Shown: positions 39,953-49,340 of the stretch, one piece after another
Layout of the letters: the number at the start of each line of letters is the position of its first letter
Numbering within the stretch: position 1 is the first letter of the stretch
Made by a program: the position numbers and the translations under genes
The notes under the pieces: generated by a model
Database searches by the model: none
What the model was told of the DNA's origin: nothing
The model's input: the letters and a program-made list of their open reading frames with translations, nothing else
Origin: DASTBU01 sp035711845
GTDB lineage: Bacteria; Acidobacteriota; Vicinamibacteria; Vicinamibacterales; 2-12-FULL-66-21
Direction of reading: 5' to 3'
Length of the DNA stretch: 64,000 nt
Assembly: GCA_035711845.1 (NCBI GenBank)
Contig: DASTBU010000157.1
Span: forward strand, 62,001-126,000

Positions 39953-42697
39953 ATGGCCTCTCAGAATTCCTTCAATACACGCACGCCGCTCACCGTCAAC
40001 CAGGAAGCGCACGACATCTACAGCCTGCCGGTGCTCGAGAAGGCCGGGTTCAGCGGCATCAGCCGCCTCCCGTATTCGTTGAAAATCCTGCTCGAAAACC
40101 TGCTGCGCCGGGAGGACGGTCGCGCGGTGGACGCCGCGGTCATCAAGGCGCTGGCGCAGTGGGACGTCACCTCGAAAGCCCTGCGCGAGATCTCGTTCAC
40201 TCCGGCGCGTGTCCTTCTCCAGGATTTTACGGGCGTGCCCGCCGTGGTCGACCTGGCGGCGATGCGGGACGGCATCGCGCGCCTCGGCGGCGATCCGCGC
40301 AAGGTGAATCCGCTGCAGCCGGTCGAGCTGGTCATCGATCACTCCGTGCAGGTCGATCACTTCGCCGAGCGGAATGCCGCCGACCTCAACGCGGCGCTCG
40401 AGTTCACCCGTAACCGCGAGCGCTATGCGTTCCTGCGCTGGGGCCAGGAGGCATTCCAGAACTTTCGCGTGGTGCCCCCCGATACCGGGATCGTCCACCA
40501 GGTCAACCTGGAGTACCTCGCGCGGGTCGTCTTCAAGGAGCGGGTGGACGGCCGGCTCGTCGCGTATCCGGATACGCTCGTCGGCACCGACTCGCACACT
40601 ACCATGGTCAACGGGCTCGGAGTCGTGGGCTGGGGAGTGGGCGGGATCGAGGCCGAGGCCGCCATGCTCGGACAGTCCATCTCGATGCTGATCCCCGAAG
40701 TGATCGGGTTCCGTCTCGTCGATCGGCTCCCCGAGGGCGCGACAGCGACCGACCTGGTGCTCACCATCACCGAGCGGCTCCGAAAGCTTGGCGTCGTCGG
40801 CAAGTTCGTGGAGTTCTTCGGCCCAGGCCTGGAGTTCCTCACCATCGCCGATCGGGCGACCCTCGGGAACATGTCGCCGGAGTACGGCGCCACCATCGCC
40901 ATCTGCCCGATAGACGCGATGACGCTCGATTACCTGCGGCTGACCGGGCGGGATCCCGCCAGTGTCCGGCTGGTCGAAGCGTATGCGAAGGAGCAGGGAC
41001 TCTTCCGAACCGAGGAGTCCCCGGAGCCGGCGTACACCGCAACGACAGAGCTCGACCTCTCGACGGTCGAGCCGAGCATTGCCGGACCAAAGCGGCCCCA
41101 GGACCGGGTCCCGCTGCGGCAGGCAAAGGCCAGGTTCGGCCAGGCGCTCGAGTTGATGCTGGCCGAACGCAAGGTGAAACCTGCGTCCACGAAGCCCGGC
41201 GAGATGTCGGCGCCGGCGGCCGGGCAGCCACGCGCGGCTGTGGCCACCATGCCTGACTCGGCGCCGGGACTGGACGGTCTCGATCACGGATCGGTGGTGG
41301 TGGCGGCGATCACGAGCTGCACGAACACCTCGAACCCGAGCGTCATGATCGGCGCCGGCCTGCTGGCGCGAAACGCCGTGAAGCGCGGGCTGAAGGTCCA
41401 GCCGTGGGTGAAGACCAGCCTCGCGCCGGGCTCGCTGATCGTCACCGAGTACTACAAGTCGTCGGGTCTGCTCGAATACCTCGCCGAGCTCGGCTTCAAC
41501 CTTGTGGGCTACGGGTGCACGACGTGCATCGGGAACAGCGGGCCGCTCCCCGAACCTGTGTCCACGATCGTAAAGGAGCGCAACCTCGTGGTGGCGGCGG
41601 TGCTGAGCGGCAATCGGAACTTCGAGGGCCGCATCCAGTCGCAGGTCCGGGCCAACTACCTGGCGTCGCCCCCGCTCGTCGTGGCCTACGCGCTCGCCGG
41701 CAGGATGCAGATCGATCTGACGTCGGAGCCGCTCGGCAGGGGGGCCAGCGGCGAGCCGGTGTTCCTCAAGGACATCTGGCCGACGGAGCGGGAGATCCAG
41801 GAAACGATGCTTCGCGCCGTCAAATCCGAGATGTTCGTCAACAGCTACGCGCATGTGTTCGACGGCGACGAGCGCTGGCGCGCCCTCCAGGTCCCCACGG
41901 GCGAGCGTTTCGAATGGTCCGACGATTCGACCTACATACGCAACCCGCCGTTTTTCGAGAACCTCACGCGCGAACCGGTCGCGCTGTCGGATATTCGAGG
42001 CGCGCGGGTGCTGGCCGTGCTCGGCGACAGCGTGACCACGGATCACATCTCGCCAGCGGGTTCGATTCCTCCGGACAGCCCAGCAGGGAAGTATCTGATC
42101 GGCCGCGGCGTGCCGCCGAAGGACTTCAACTCGTATGGCGCCAGGCGCGGCAACCACGAGGTGATGATGCGCGGCACGTTCGCAAACATCCGGCTGCGCA
42201 ATCAGCTCGCCCCGGGCACAGAAGGGGGCTGGACGACGCTGCTGCCGCAGGGCGAGGTCATGTCGATTTACGACGCGTCGATCCGCTACCAGGAGTCCGG
42301 CGTGCCGTTGGTCATCATCGCCGGCAAGGAATATGGCTCGGGCTCCTCCAGAGACTGGGCTGCCAAGGGCACGCTGTTGCTCGGCGTCAAGGCAGTGATT
42401 GCGGAGAGCTTCGAACGGATCCACCGCAGCAACCTCGTGAACATGGGGGTGCTGCCGGTGCGGTTCGCCGAGGGAGACAACGCGGCATCGCTCGGGCTGA
42501 CCGGGCGCGAAACGTACGAAATCCAGGGAATCGCTTCGCTCCGCCCGTCAGGCGAGGTCGCCATTCGGGCGACGGACGAAGACGGCACGGAGAAGGTGTT
42601 CAAGGCCGTCGTGCGCATCGACACGCCCGAAGAGCTCACCGCGTTCCGCCACGGCGGGATTCTGCCCTACGTGGTGAGGCAGCTGGCGAAGGGCTGA
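39953..42697 (+). CDS. acnA: Aconitate hydratase A
   Basis: TCA-cycle aconitase, 914 residues. The three [4Fe-4S] cysteines are seen in ITSCTNTSNPSVMIGAGL and GYGCTTCIGNSGPL. The swivel domain is C-terminal (about 690-914, AVLGDSVTTDHISPAG, GKEYGSGSSRDWAAKGT). The substrate signature VVGTDSHTTMVNGLGV-like segment reads LVGTDSHTTMVNGLGV. The ATG at 39953 follows GGAGG. It is a single-gene unit; a second aconitase-family gene lies at 56.4 kb. Confidence 0.96.
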   Translation: MASQNSFNTRTPLTVNQEAHDIYSLPVLEKAGFSGISRLPYSLKILLENLLRREDGRAVDAAVIKALAQWDVTSKALREISFTPARVLLQDFTGVPAVVDLAAMRDGIARLGGDPRKVNPLQPVELVIDHSVQVDHFAERNAADLNAALEFTRNRERYAFLRWGQEAFQNFRVVPPDTGIVHQVNLEYLARVVFKERVDGRLVAYPDTLVGTDSHTTMVNGLGVVGWGVGGIEAEAAMLGQSISMLIPEVIGFRLVDRLPEGATATDLVLTITERLRKLGVVGKFVEFFGPGLEFLTIADRATLGNMSPEYGATIAICPIDAMTLDYLRLTGRDPASVRLVEAYAKEQGLFRTEESPEPAYTATTELDLSTVEPSIAGPKRPQDRVPLRQAKARFGQALELMLAERKVKPASTKPGEMSAPAAGQPRAAVATMPDSAPGLDGLDHGSVVVAAITSCTNTSNPSVMIGAGLLARNAVKRGLKVQPWVKTSLAPGSLIVTEYYKSSGLLEYLAELGFNLVGYGCTTCIGNSGPLPEPVSTIVKERNLVVAAVLSGNRNFEGRIQSQVRANYLASPPLVVAYALAGRMQIDLTSEPLGRGASGEPVFLKDIWPTEREIQETMLRAVKSEMFVNSYAHVFDGDERWRALQVPTGERFEWSDDSTYIRNPPFFENLTREPVALSDIRGARVLAVLGDSVTTDHISPAGSIPPDSPAGKYLIGRGVPPKDFNSYGARRGNHEVMMRGTFANIRLRNQLAPGTEGGWTTLLPQGEVMSIYDASIRYQESGVPLVIIAGKEYGSGSSRDWAAKGTLLLGVKAVIAESFERIHRSNLVNMGVLPVRFAEGDNAASLGLTGRETYEIQGIASLRPSGEVAIRATDEDGTEKVFKAVVRIDTPEELTAFRHGGILPYVVRQLAKG

Positions 42698-42734
42698 CGT
42701 CCCATCGCGACGCTGCCTGTAGAATCAGAGGAGC

Positions 42735-43802
42735 GTGACCACCAAGGACGAGCCGTGCAGCGTAGGCTCGGCGGACGTCAAGCGACAGGCCGCCCTGCTG
42801 GGATTCGATCTCTGTGGCGTCGCGCCGGCGTCGGCGCACCCTGAGCTGGGCTTCTTCAACGAGTGGCTCGATCGCGGGTTCGCGGGCGAGATGCACTATC
42901 TCCGCCGGAGCGCCGAGCGCCGATCCGGGGTCGGTCAGGTCCTGCCGTCTGCACAATCGGTGGTGGTGCTCGGCACGATCTACAACGTCGATCGTCCGTA
43001 TTCCACCGAAACGTCGGATACGAGCGTCGCTGCCATCGCGAGGTACGCCTGGGGCGATGATTACCACGCCGTCGTCCAGAAGCGAATGGACGCTCTGGTC
43101 GCATGGCTGTGCGAGGCTGCCGGCGAAGCACTCGAGGCGCGCGCGTACGTCGATACAGGGCCGGTGCAGGAACGCGTGTACGCGCATCACGCGGGCCTCG
43201 GCTGGATCGGCAAGAACACGTGCCTGATCAATCCCGAGCGAGGGTCCTGGCTCTTCCTGTCAGAGATCATCTCCAACCTGCCGCTCGAGCCCGATGTGCC
43301 TGCCCTGGACCAGTGCGGCACCTGCACGTTGTGTCTCGAGGCGTGCCCCACGGGCGCGCTGGTCGAACCGTACGTGCTCGACTCACGCCGCTGCATCTCC
43401 TACCTGACGATTGAGCTGAAGGGAACGATCCCGGAGCAGCTGCGCGAACCCATCGGACGCCACGCCTACGGCTGCGATATCTGCCAGGAGGTGTGCCCCT
43501 GGAACTTGACGCCGTCTGTTGGTGTGTCGGCCGCCGAGGAATGGATGCCACGCCCGGGACTCGATGGCGCGCGCCTGATCGATCTGTGGAGGAAATCGGA
43601 CGAGGAGCTCCGGGCGCTGCTCAAGGGGAGCGCCATGAAGCGGGCTGGCACCCGTCGATTTCGGCGCAATCTGGCCGTTGCCATCGCCAACTCCGGCGAG
43701 GCCGGGGCCACCGAGGCGCTGGCTGCCCAGGCGGAGCCCACCTGCCGCGATCCGCTCGTGCAGGATCACGTGGGCTGGGCCGTCGGCCGCGCCGAAACGT
43801 GA
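42735..43802 (+). CDS. queG: Epoxyqueuosine reductase
   Basis: Cobalamin- and Fe-S-dependent enzyme for the last step of queuosine synthesis in tRNA; 355 residues. Two ferredoxin-like clusters: CGTCTLCLEACPTGAL and CDICQEVCPWN. N-terminal cobalamin-binding fold with DTGPVQERVYAHHAGLGWIG KN. A short C-terminal HEAT-like part follows. The GTG start at 42735 has GAGGAG upstream. It heads a cluster with udgX and yqgE. Confidence 0.93.
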   Translation: MTTKDEPCSVGSADVKRQAALLGFDLCGVAPASAHPELGFFNEWLDRGFAGEMHYLRRSAERRSGVGQVLPSAQSVVVLGTIYNVDRPYSTETSDTSVAAIARYAWGDDYHAVVQKRMDALVAWLCEAAGEALEARAYVDTGPVQERVYAHHAGLGWIGKNTCLINPERGSWLFLSEIISNLPLEPDVPALDQCGTCTLCLEACPTGALVEPYVLDSRRCISYLTIELKGTIPEQLREPIGRHAYGCDICQEVCPWNLTPSVGVSAAEEWMPRPGLDGARLIDLWRKSDEELRALLKGSAMKRAGTRRFRRNLAVAIANSGEAGATEALAAQAEPTCRDPLVQDHVGWAVGRAET

Positions 43803-43821
43803 GCGGGGATCGAGGGATCGG

Positions 43822-44505
43822 TTGAAACGCCCAGCGTCGCCGCGCCGCCCCGGGCCGCTCGAGCCGCGGCCCGGACAGCCCGTCCCGGAGCTGCTTCCCG
43901 ATCGGCTGAGCCTGGCTGCCGTGCGTGAGGCGGCACGCGCGTGTAAGGCGTGCGATCTGTACAAGCGGGGGACTCAGACCGTCTTCGGCGAGGGACCGCG
44001 CCGCGCGCAGATCATGATGGTGGGGGAACAGCCGGGCGACGTCGAGGATGTGGCGGGCCGGCCGTTCGTCGGTCCGGCTGGCCGGCTCCTCGACCGGGCC
44101 CTCGAAGAGGCGGGCATCGATCGACAGATCGTCTACGTCACCAACGTGGTGAAGCATTTCAAATGGGAGCCGCGAGGGAAGCGGAGGATCCACGCGAAAC
44201 CAGATGGGAGCGAGATCAGCGCCTGCCGGCCCTGGCTGGAGACCGAGATCGCGCTCGTCCGGCCGCGGATCCTGGTATGTCTCGGCGCGACCGCCGCCCA
44301 GGCGCTTCTCGGGCGCTCCTTCAAGGTCTCGCGGCAGCGCGGCCAGTTCGTGCCGTCGTCGCTCGCGCCGACCGTGACCGCGACCGTCCATCCGTCGTCC
44401 ATCCTTCGAGCGCCGGATGAACGGAGCCGCCACGACGAGCTTGCCCGTTTCGTGGCGGACCTCCGGAAGATCGCCGAAGAGCTCGCGCGCGGGGAGTCAA
44501 CATGA
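43822..44505 (+). CDS. udgX: UdgX-type uracil-DNA glycosylase (uracil-DNA crosslinking)
   Basis: Family 4/UdgX uracil-DNA glycosylase, 227 residues from the TTG at 43822 (GAGGGA upstream). Motif A is GEQPGD (68-73), as in UdgX rather than the GEAPG of ordinary family 4. The UdgX-specific loop KRRIH is at 120-124, whose His124 corresponds to the residue that bonds covalently to the abasic site in mycobacterial UdgX. HPSSILR (190-196) is motif B. Fe-S cysteines are likely Cys41, Cys44, Cys135 and Cys153. It overlaps the YqgE gene (ATGA). Confidence 0.93.
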   Translation: MKRPASPRRPGPLEPRPGQPVPELLPDRLSLAAVREAARACKACDLYKRGTQTVFGEGPRRAQIMMVGEQPGDVEDVAGRPFVGPAGRLLDRALEEAGIDRQIVYVTNVVKHFKWEPRGKRRIHAKPDGSEISACRPWLETEIALVRPRILVCLGATAAQALLGRSFKVSRQRGQFVPSSLAPTVTATVHPSSILRAPDERSRHDELARFVADLRKIAEELARGEST

Positions 44506-45050
44506 CCGAACCGTTCCGACCGACGCTGCTGCTGTCGATGCCGCAACTGCAGGATCCGAACTTCGCGCGGACCGTGGTGCTGCTCTGCGATTTCGTTCCC
44601 GAGGGCGCCTTCGGGCTCGTGCTGAACCGGCCGACTGAGATGCCCGCCAGCAGCATGGTCAAGCTCGATCCGCCGCTCACCGAGGGCAATGCGCTGCCGC
44701 TCTGCATCGGCGGCCCGGTGGAACCGGAACGGGGATGGATCCTGGTGGCCGAGGAGCCGGACGAATCCGAATACCGGACCATCCGCGAGGGCATCTATCT
44801 CTCGGCATCGCCACGGCTGCTGCGCCGCGTTCTTGCCGCGAGGCCCGCGCCCAGGGCCCGCGTGCTCGCAGGCTACGCCGGCTGGGGTCCGGGACAGCTT
44901 GACGCGGAGCTCGCCCAATCCGCCTGGTTGATGGGTGAGGTCGACACCGACCTCGTCTTCGATGTGGAGCACTCCGTCATGTGGGAAACGGCTATCCGCC
45001 GTCTCGGCGCCGACCCTTCGGCGCTTCAGACCAGCCATGGCGTGCACTGA
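44502..45050 (+). CDS. YqgE/AlgH family protein
   Basis: A 182-residue UPF0301 protein: LLLSMPQLQDPNFARTVVLL CD, FGLVLNRPTE, CIGGPVEPERGWILVAEEP and AGYAGWGPGQLDAELAQSAW. The function is not established; in many genomes it sits next to ruvX (yqgF), but here ruvX is far away. It overlaps udgX by four bases, so the two are translationally coupled. Confidence 0.92.
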   Translation: MTEPFRPTLLLSMPQLQDPNFARTVVLLCDFVPEGAFGLVLNRPTEMPASSMVKLDPPLTEGNALPLCIGGPVEPERGWILVAEEPDESEYRTIREGIYLSASPRLLRRVLAARPAPRARVLAGYAGWGPGQLDAELAQSAWLMGEVDTDLVFDVEHSVMWETAIRRLGADPSALQTSHGVH

Positions 45051-45142
45051 TCGGTCGAGCCCGGCCGTTCGGACTGGCCCCCTCCTTGCAGCAATCAGCT
45101 TGGAAGAGACAACGACTGCAACGATCTGTATGGAGGGACCGA

Positions 45143-45643
45143 ATGGCGGAAGCGACCAACCCATTGCAAGAACTGCTCGTCGATGAATTGAAGGACCTGT
45201 ACAGCGCCGAGAACCAGATTCTCAAGGCCCTTCCCAAGATGGCGAAGGCCGCGAGCTCTCCGGAGTTGAAGCGCGCCTTCGAGCGGCACCTCGAGGAGAC
45301 CCGCCGTCAGGTGGAACGCCTCGACCAGATTGGTGAGGCACTCGACATCCGGCTGACCGGGAAGAAGTGCAAGGGCATGGAGGGACTGATCGAAGAAGGT
45401 AAGGAGATCATGTCAGAGGATCTCGACGACAACACCCTCGATGCCGGACTGATTGGCGCCGCTCAGAAGGTCGAGCACTACGAGATTGCCGGGTACGGCA
45501 CGGCCCGGACGCATGCCGCGATGCTCGGCTATAACAAAGCCGCAAAGCTTCTGCAGCAGACGCTCGACGAAGAGGGAGCGACCGACAAGAAGCTCACCGC
45601 GCTCGCCGAGAGCGTGATCAACGTGGAGGCCGTGCAGGCCTGA
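45143..45643 (+). CDS. YciE/YciF family ferroxidase-like protein (DUF892)
   Basis: A 166-residue all-helical ferritin-like protein. Glu/His residues in LQELLVDELKDLYSAENQIL, FERHLEETRRQVERLDQIGE, and AAQKVEHYEIAGYGTARTHA make a likely di-iron site. The family is stress-induced in enterobacteria. ATGGAGGGA precedes the ATG at 45143. A strong hairpin lies directly after the stop, so it is a single-gene unit. Confidence 0.92.
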   Translation: MAEATNPLQELLVDELKDLYSAENQILKALPKMAKAASSPELKRAFERHLEETRRQVERLDQIGEALDIRLTGKKCKGMEGLIEEGKEIMSEDLDDNTLDAGLIGAAQKVEHYEIAGYGTARTHAAMLGYNKAAKLLQQTLDEEGATDKKLTALAESVINVEAVQA

Positions 45644-45650
45644 CTATTCG

Positions 45651-45684
45651 AAGCGGGGCGACGCTTATCGCGTTTGCCCCGCTT
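45651..45684 (+). terminator. Strong hairpin after the YciF-like gene
   Basis: AAGCGGGGC (45651-45659) and GCCCCGCTT (45676-45684) are perfectly complementary, with an inner ACGC/GCGT stem. It begins seven bases after the stop codon. There is no clear T-tract; the bases after it are a short CTCGGG repeat. Confidence 0.65.
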
Positions 45685-45786
45685 GGCTCGGGGCTCGGGA
45701 CTCGGGGGCTCTTGAACTGCCGCAATCGCCGGAGCGCTGTCGTCGCTACAATCGCGCGCGCGCTCGAGTCTGGGGGATGCTGGCAG

Positions 45787-47085
45787 TCACTTCAGGATCT
45801 CTGCGAAAAAGTCCACGGCCCGCGGGTCCTTCGATTGTGCGAGCCAGAACATGGCCTGCTTCTGGACGTCGCGGTTCTTGCTGGTCCGCGCGACCTGAAT
45901 CAGGAGCGGGATGCCTTCGTCTTTGGGGAACTGGCTCAAGGCGAAGACCGCCCGTTTCTTCACGTCGGTATCGGGGTCCTGCTCGATTCGCTCGGTGATC
46001 GTGGCGGAGGCTTTCTTGCCGGCCTTCTGGCCCAGCCAGAATATGGCTTCACCCCGAATCGTTGCATCAGTGCTGGTGCGGGCCGCCTGGATCAACGCTT
46101 CCACGCCCGCATCGTCTCTCAGTTGGCTCAGGGCGAAGACGGCCTTCTTTCGCACTTCTCGCGCCGAATCCTTTTCCAAAACTTCGCGGACGATTCCGGC
46201 TGCCCGTGTGTCGCCCTTCTGCGCGATCCAGAACACCGCCTCGCTGCGAATAGCCGGTGACACGTCGCTGCGCGCAAGGCCGGCCAGCATGTCGAACGCA
46301 CCCGGCTCGCTGCTCTGCGAAACGGCAAAAACGGCGCTCTTTCGAACCTCGGCCGCTGGATCCTCCTGCAGGACACGGCGGAGGGTATCCAGTCCCCGCG
46401 CCCCGCGGGCGTTTCCCAGCCAGAACGTGACCTTCTTCCGAACCGCCGTGGGCTGCGTGTGTGCGAGCAGGCGGTCGAATGACGCGTCGGCGGCGGCGTC
46501 CCGATGGAGGGCGATCGCGGCAATCGCGCCGTCCGCGACCCGGGTGCCGCGAGCCCGGTCCTGGGCGAGCGACTCCAGCATCGTGATGCTGTCGGCGGGG
46601 CGCACGCCGTTCAGCCAGATGACATTTCTTCCTCCCGCATCGAGCGCGCAGTCGGGAGAGAAGATGCGGATGCGTTCGACTTGCCGCTCCGCAACCCGGA
46701 GAAGCACAGCCATGTGGTCAGGGCCTTCGAGCTTGATTGGTTGCGCGGGTTGCGACGGCGGGGCGGATGACTGCGAGCTTCGTTCCGTCGCCTCGAGCCT
46801 GCATGTCGCGCAACAGTCGCCGCGGCCGCCATTGATATAGACGTCCCCGGACCCGCTGCAGCACATGGTTCGTTCGCCGTCCACGACAGGCACGCTGTAA
46901 CCTATCCACGTCACGTCGGCCTGCGCTGACACGAGTGTCTTGAAAGACTGCACGAACGAGGCCCCGGCGTCTTGTGTCGCCACGCGGCCATTGGCGATGC
47001 GCGGCTGCTGCTGCGCAGCCACCGCCGTGACCGAGATTACCGCGACGGCCAGCAGGGAAACGATGAGGAGATGGCGCTTCGACAT
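45787..47085 (-). CDS. Exported HEAT-repeat protein with N-terminal cysteine cluster
   Basis: A 432-residue protein, signal peptide about 1-24. N-terminal part with five cysteines (Cys75, Cys76, Cys91, Cys92, Cys95; MCCSGSGDVYINGG then DCCATC). C-terminal half is regular HEAT repeats in which two types alternate: VFALSQ-type (VRKKAVFALSQLRDD) and FWLGQ-type (IRGEAIFWLGQKAGK). It lies last in the sigma/anti-sigma/HEAT operon, 13 bases after the other HEAT gene. A protein-binding scaffold role is likely; the partner is unknown. Confidence 0.75.
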   Translation of the reverse strand: MSKRHLLIVSLLAVAVISVTAVAAQQQPRIANGRVATQDAGASFVQSFKTLVSAQADVTWIGYSVPVVDGERTMCCSGSGDVYINGGRGDCCATCRLEATERSSQSSAPPSQPAQPIKLEGPDHMAVLLRVAERQVERIRIFSPDCALDAGGRNVIWLNGVRPADSITMLESLAQDRARGTRVADGAIAAIALHRDAAADASFDRLLAHTQPTAVRKKVTFWLGNARGARGLDTLRRVLQEDPAAEVRKSAVFAVSQSSEPGAFDMLAGLARSDVSPAIRSEAVFWIAQKGDTRAAGIVREVLEKDSAREVRKKAVFALSQLRDDAGVEALIQAARTSTDATIRGEAIFWLGQKAGKKASATITERIEQDPDTDVKKRAVFALSQFPKDEGIPLLIQVARTSKNRDVQKQAMFWLAQSKDPRAVDFFAEILK

Positions 47086-47098
47086 CGACTGGCTCCTG

Positions 47099-48475
47099 TT
47101 ACTTCAGCAGCTCGAGCATGTAGGCCCGCGCGACCTTATCCGACATCAGCGACAGCTTTTCGACAATCGTCTTCTTCATCGCCGGGTCCTGCTCCTTCCG
47201 GGCAAGGGCGACAAGGGACGTCGAATTGCCTTGGATGAAGAGCGCTTCGAGGACGGCCTTCCTGATGGCCGCATCCTTGTCGGTGTTGTAGATGTTCACG
47301 AGCGCATCGCCGGTCGCTTTCGAGCCCATGATCCCGAGATTGCGGACCGCGCTGAGGCGCAGCTCCGGGTTCTGCTCCGTGCGGGCGAGCTCGACAAGCC
47401 GCGTCGCGTTCCCGCCGATGAACATGGCGCGCAGGATGTGCTTCTTCACGTCGAGACTGGATTCCTTCTGATAGAGCTGCCACAGCGCATCGTCGGCGCC
47501 CATCACGCCCAGCTGTTCGACGGCGGTCGAACGAAGCTCCGGATCCGTTTCACTCTGGGCGGCCTTGAGGAGCCGATCCCTCTCGCCGGCGACCATGAAG
47601 GCGCGAAGAATGCGCCGCTTGATGTCCACGTCGCCCGACGCCGCGTAAATCTCGGCGAGCGTGGCGCGGCTCTCCGCGCCTCCGTGAACACCCAGATACT
47701 GGATCGCGCGCGACTGCAGCTCGGGCGTGGACTGACCCATCGCGAGGTTCTTCAGCACCTCGCGGGCACGGGGGGAATCGCTCAGCGCGAGGACGAACAA
47801 CGCTCGTGCCTTGACCCGCGGAGACGACGATCCCTGGAGCAGCTCTTCGAGCATCGGGATCGCCTCCTCGGGCGCGCTGTGTTGCAGCGACTGGATGGCG
47901 ATGAGCTTCATGTCCTCGTCTGCCTGGCTTTGCGGGCTCGCCGACTGCCCGCTGGCGTTGCGGATTTCGAACTCGAGCGCCTTGGCCTGTTTCAGGTAGC
48001 GGCTGTTCGGATATCCGTTGTTGAGCTCGGCGATCGTCGCCAGCGCTTCGCTGCGCTGACCCAGCTTGTTGTGCGAGTACGACTTCCAGTAGAGCGCGGC
48101 GTCGGCGCGCGGTCCCTTCAACTCGACGACGCTCGTGAACGCGGAGAGCGCCCGTTCGTAACGGCCTTCGTATGTGGCGTCCATCCCTCGGTCGTACAAG
48201 TCGATCTCGCGGTCGCGTGCCCGGCGCTTGCGCTCGTCCTCCCGTTCCTGCCGCTCGCGTTCGCGGTCCTGGTCGTCGAGAAACGGCTGCAGGTCCATCG
48301 GAAGTGCTCGCCCCGGCAGCGCTGGTGCGACGCCGGCCGGGCCGAAACCTCCCAGGGCCGGGCGGGGCGGGGTTGCGAGCCCGTCGGGAGCCGTCACCGG
48401 GATCGGAGGCTGGGCCAGCGCCGGCACAGCGCACGTGATGCCGATCGTGAACGTCACTGCATGCTTGAAGCTCAT
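47099..48475 (-). CDS. Exported TPR and HEAT-repeat protein
   Basis: A 458-residue protein. Signal peptide (about 1-21), low-complexity Arg/Glu stretch (about 70-95), a TPR-like region (about 98-165, YDRGMDATYEGRYERALSAF), then HEAT repeats to the end. Two repeat types alternate here as well: LGVMG-type (STAVEQLGVMGADDALWQLY) and FIGGN-type (ILRAMFIGGNATRLVELAR). The same alternation is seen in the gene that follows, so the two probably share origin and partner. It follows the anti-sigma gene by 82 bases. Confidence 0.78.
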   Translation of the reverse strand: MSFKHAVTFTIGITCAVPALAQPPIPVTAPDGLATPPRPALGGFGPAGVAPALPGRALPMDLQPFLDDQDRERERQEREDERKRRARDREIDLYDRGMDATYEGRYERALSAFTSVVELKGPRADAALYWKSYSHNKLGQRSEALATIAELNNGYPNSRYLKQAKALEFEIRNASGQSASPQSQADEDMKLIAIQSLQHSAPEEAIPMLEELLQGSSSPRVKARALFVLALSDSPRAREVLKNLAMGQSTPELQSRAIQYLGVHGGAESRATLAEIYAASGDVDIKRRILRAFMVAGERDRLLKAAQSETDPELRSTAVEQLGVMGADDALWQLYQKESSLDVKKHILRAMFIGGNATRLVELARTEQNPELRLSAVRNLGIMGSKATGDALVNIYNTDKDAAIRKAVLEALFIQGNSTSLVALARKEQDPAMKKTIVEKLSLMSDKVARAYMLELLK

Positions 48476-48557
48476 GGATGTCCTCTATCCGAGCGCGAAG
48501 GCCACGGCCGTCGCACCGTCATTCAGCAGGCTGCCCCGGGACAGCCTCAATCAACAG

Positions 48558-49340
48558 CTACAGGGACGAGCGGCGGCCCGCTCGCTCCTGGACATATCCT
48601 CTCTGTCGTTCACGGACCTGTGACGAGAGCACTCGTACCTTGAAGAGGAGTCCCTCGGAGTCGATCCGCCGGCGTACGGCCGCGAACTCCTCGGCGGACA
48701 ACTCTTCAGGGCTGGCGGCCAGATCCACGAGGACTCGCTCGAGCTCGTCGAGGAAGGCCACGATTGAACCGTCGCCGGTCGTCGCGGCGGTCTGCCTGTA
48801 GAGGCGATTTGCCGCGACGAGCTGCTCGGCCCGGGCCCGTTCACCAGCGACGTCGAAGCCGGCATCCGCATCCGCGCTGACGAGCTCGACCAGCATCATC
48901 TGCGAGCGCTCGAGGTGATCGCCGAGATCGACCAGGAGGATGCGCTCGCGCACTTCGCCTGGCGAGCCCGCGGTCTGGAGCGGGGCATCCTGCGATTTCG
49001 GCAGGAGGCGGCCTGCGAAGAAGGCACCGGTGACCAGCAGCAGGACCGCTCCCGCCCACGCCATTCGCGCAGGGGAGAGCACCACCCACGAGAACCAGCT
49101 CGGTCTGGAGCGTGGGAGGTCCTGCTGGAGGCGCGCCCAGACGGTCCGTTCGAAGGATTCGGGAAGCTCCGGCGCCGCTGCGGTTTCGTCGACGACCGCG
49201 AGCACGCGCTGAAGACGCGTGAAGGCCGTGTGGCACTCGCTGCACCCCGACAGGTGGCCCGCGGCCAGACGCTCGTCAACGTCGGCCATCTCGCCGTAGT
49301 AGTGCAGGACCAACTGGTCTTCGGTCAGGTGCGTATTCAT
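48558..49340 (-). CDS. Anti-sigma factor with zinc finger (zf-HC2 type)
   Basis: A 260-residue single-pass membrane protein. N-terminal zinc-binding anti-sigma motif HLSGCSECHTAF (HxxxCxxC, about 29-36), one helix (about 93-112, MAWAGAVLLLVTGAFFAGRL) and a periplasmic part of about 150 residues. The ATG overlaps the sigma gene stop by four bases (ATGA), as expected for a regulator made with its sigma factor. The periplasmic domain is not recognised and may sense an envelope signal or bind the HEAT proteins encoded next. Confidence 0.82.
   Translation of the reverse strand: MNTHLTEDQLVLHYYGEMADVDERLAAGHLSGCSECHTAFTRLQRVLAVVDETAAAPELPESFERTVWARLQQDLPRSRPSWFSWVVLSPARMAWAGAVLLLVTGAFFAGRLLPKSQDAPLQTAGSPGEVRERILLVDLGDHLERSQMMLVELVSADADAGFDVAGERARAEQLVAANRLYRQTAATTGDGSIVAFLDELERVLVDLAASPEELSAEEFAAVRRRIDSEGLLFKVRVLSSQVRERQRGYVQERAGRRSSL

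Noticed and set aside
39593..42424. A 943-codon open frame on the minus strand
   Set aside because: It is antisense to acnA and the end of the permease gene, whose coding motifs are complete.
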